Of a stretch of DNA of 64,000 bases, positions 63,431 to 64,000 are shown piece by piece (the first letter of the stretch is position 1; the number at the start of each line of letters is the position of its first letter). The notes under the pieces were generated by a model. That model was not told where the DNA came from and did not search any database. It saw only the letters and a list, made by a program, of their open reading frames with translations. The translations under genes were made by a program, and so were the position numbers. The stretch is from Furcasterigmium furcatum (lineage: Eukaryota > Ascomycota > Sordariomycetes > Glomerellales > Plectosphaerellaceae): the NCBI GenBank assembly GCA_001599815.1, contig BCIA01000004.1, positions 1,118,862 to 1,182,861 on the forward strand, read 5' to 3'.

Positions 63431-64000
63431 TTACTCGTACAGCACTGCGCCGAGCACTAGAACCGCCACGGTCATGCCAAAGACAGAACCGACAGCGCGG
63501 GTGCCGGCGGAACCTCCGTCGGAACCGTCACCATCACCATCTCCGCCGCTCCCCTCCCCATCAGAGCCGCCCTCGTCAAAAGCAATTCCGCGCGGCCCCC
63601 GAGTTCCCGGAGGATCAGTCACAACCCAGTCCTCAACCACCGCCGTCCCGTTGCCCAGCGCCCAGCGCTGCTCGTCAGTGCACGTCACCGGCGCCGAGTA
63701 CAGGTAGCACACGCTCTCTCCCGGGCCGGGGTCCTCGTTCACCACGTCCGTAATGTCCTCCGGGCCCTCGGTCGCGTACTCTCCATTCTCAACAAGATCA
63801 ATCTCGCCCGTGGCCACGTCGCGCCGGGCCGTCGCACGCTGGAAGATGCGCCAGACCGTCTCGGGCTGGTACGCCGCGACGGCGTGGCCGGCCTGGTAGA
63901 CGCGGGAGAAGGACAGGTTGCCGTGCTCGCGGACCATGCCGCCCTCGTACGACGAGTTGGTCTCGATGGCGGCGTACCCGGCCCCGCGGAAGGCGTCGGA
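63431..64000 (-). CDS. Serine carboxypeptidase S10, C-terminal part (partial at window edge)
   Basis: The frame is open from the window end to TAA-type stop at 63431 and gives the last ~190 residues. SDAFRGAGYAAIETNSSYEG and REHGNLSFSRVYQAGHAVAA with YQPETVWRIFQRA carry the catalytic-His region of family S10 (GHxxxxYQPE). After the peptidase domain come a C-x10-C-spaced segment (SVCYLYSAPVTCTDEQRW), a Gly/Asp/Ser-rich linker (GGDGDGDGSDGG) and a final hydrophobic stretch VFGMTVAVLVLGAVLYE, the pattern of a GPI-anchor signal. It is therefore probably a cell-surface carboxypeptidase. The catalytic Ser and Asp lie beyond the window. Confidence 0.85.
   Translation of the reverse strand, partial: SDAFRGAGYAAIETNSSYEGGMVREHGNLSFSRVYQAGHAVAAYQPETVWRIFQRATARRDVATGEIDLVENGEYATEGPEDITDVVNEDPGPGESVCYLYSAPVTCTDEQRWALGNGTAVVEDWVVTDPPGTRGPRGIAFDEGGSDGEGSGGDGDGDGSDGGSAGTRAVGSVFGMTVAVLVLGAVLYE

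Noticed and set aside
1..64000. CRISPR array, operon-type promoters, bacterial riboswitches
   Set aside because: None seen; the window is fungal nuclear DNA with spliced genes.

Overview
The window is nuclear DNA of a filamentous ascomycete (Pezizomycotina, most likely Sordariomycetes). Support: protein genes broken by many short GT-AG introns (50-90 bases), Zn2Cys6 regulators, a dispersed rather than arrayed 5S rRNA gene of the sordariomycete type, long pyrimidine-rich leaders, and fungal-only families. Splice models below were built by hand; every multi-exon model given with a protein length closes in frame.

Left part (1-29 kb) is mostly housekeeping: the first exon of a Cys-rich metallothionein-like gene at the very edge; a secreted lysozyme-like protein; a head-to-head pair of an E2-binding HECT_2/UBE3D-type protein and LSM8; a nucleoside hydrolase; three conserved proteins of unknown function (11.3, 16.3 and 18.3 kb); a head-to-head pair of a 14-exon adenylosuccinate lyase and the mitochondrial rhomboid protease; then a secreted asparaginase-like protein behind a dense cluster of GATA-factor sites, and a Gly/Ser/Tyr-rich low-complexity protein.

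Middle part (29-47 kb) is accessory: a decayed membrane-protein gene, a complete 5S rRNA gene, a 1092-residue PD-(D/E)XK nuclease-like protein, a 3' fragment of a second 5S gene, an ankyrin protein whose N-terminus resembles the HeLo-like domain of fungal cell-death/NLR proteins, several small secreted proteins, an M43 metalloprotease, a broken F-box gene and a gene tail.

Right part (48-60 kb) looks like a small catabolic gene cluster: Zn2Cys6 regulator, DHDPS-family aldolase, NADP-type zinc alcohol dehydrogenase, extended SDR reductase, phytanoyl-CoA-hydroxylase-like dioxygenase and a sugar MFS transporter, with shared bidirectional promoters. A secreted Cys-rich protein, a second Zn2Cys6 regulator (GC-AG intron) and the C-terminal end of a GPI-type serine carboxypeptidase close the window. 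Three diverged copies of an unclassified dispersed repeat lie in promoters or gene-free DNA at about 10.1, 13.2 and 56.7 kb.
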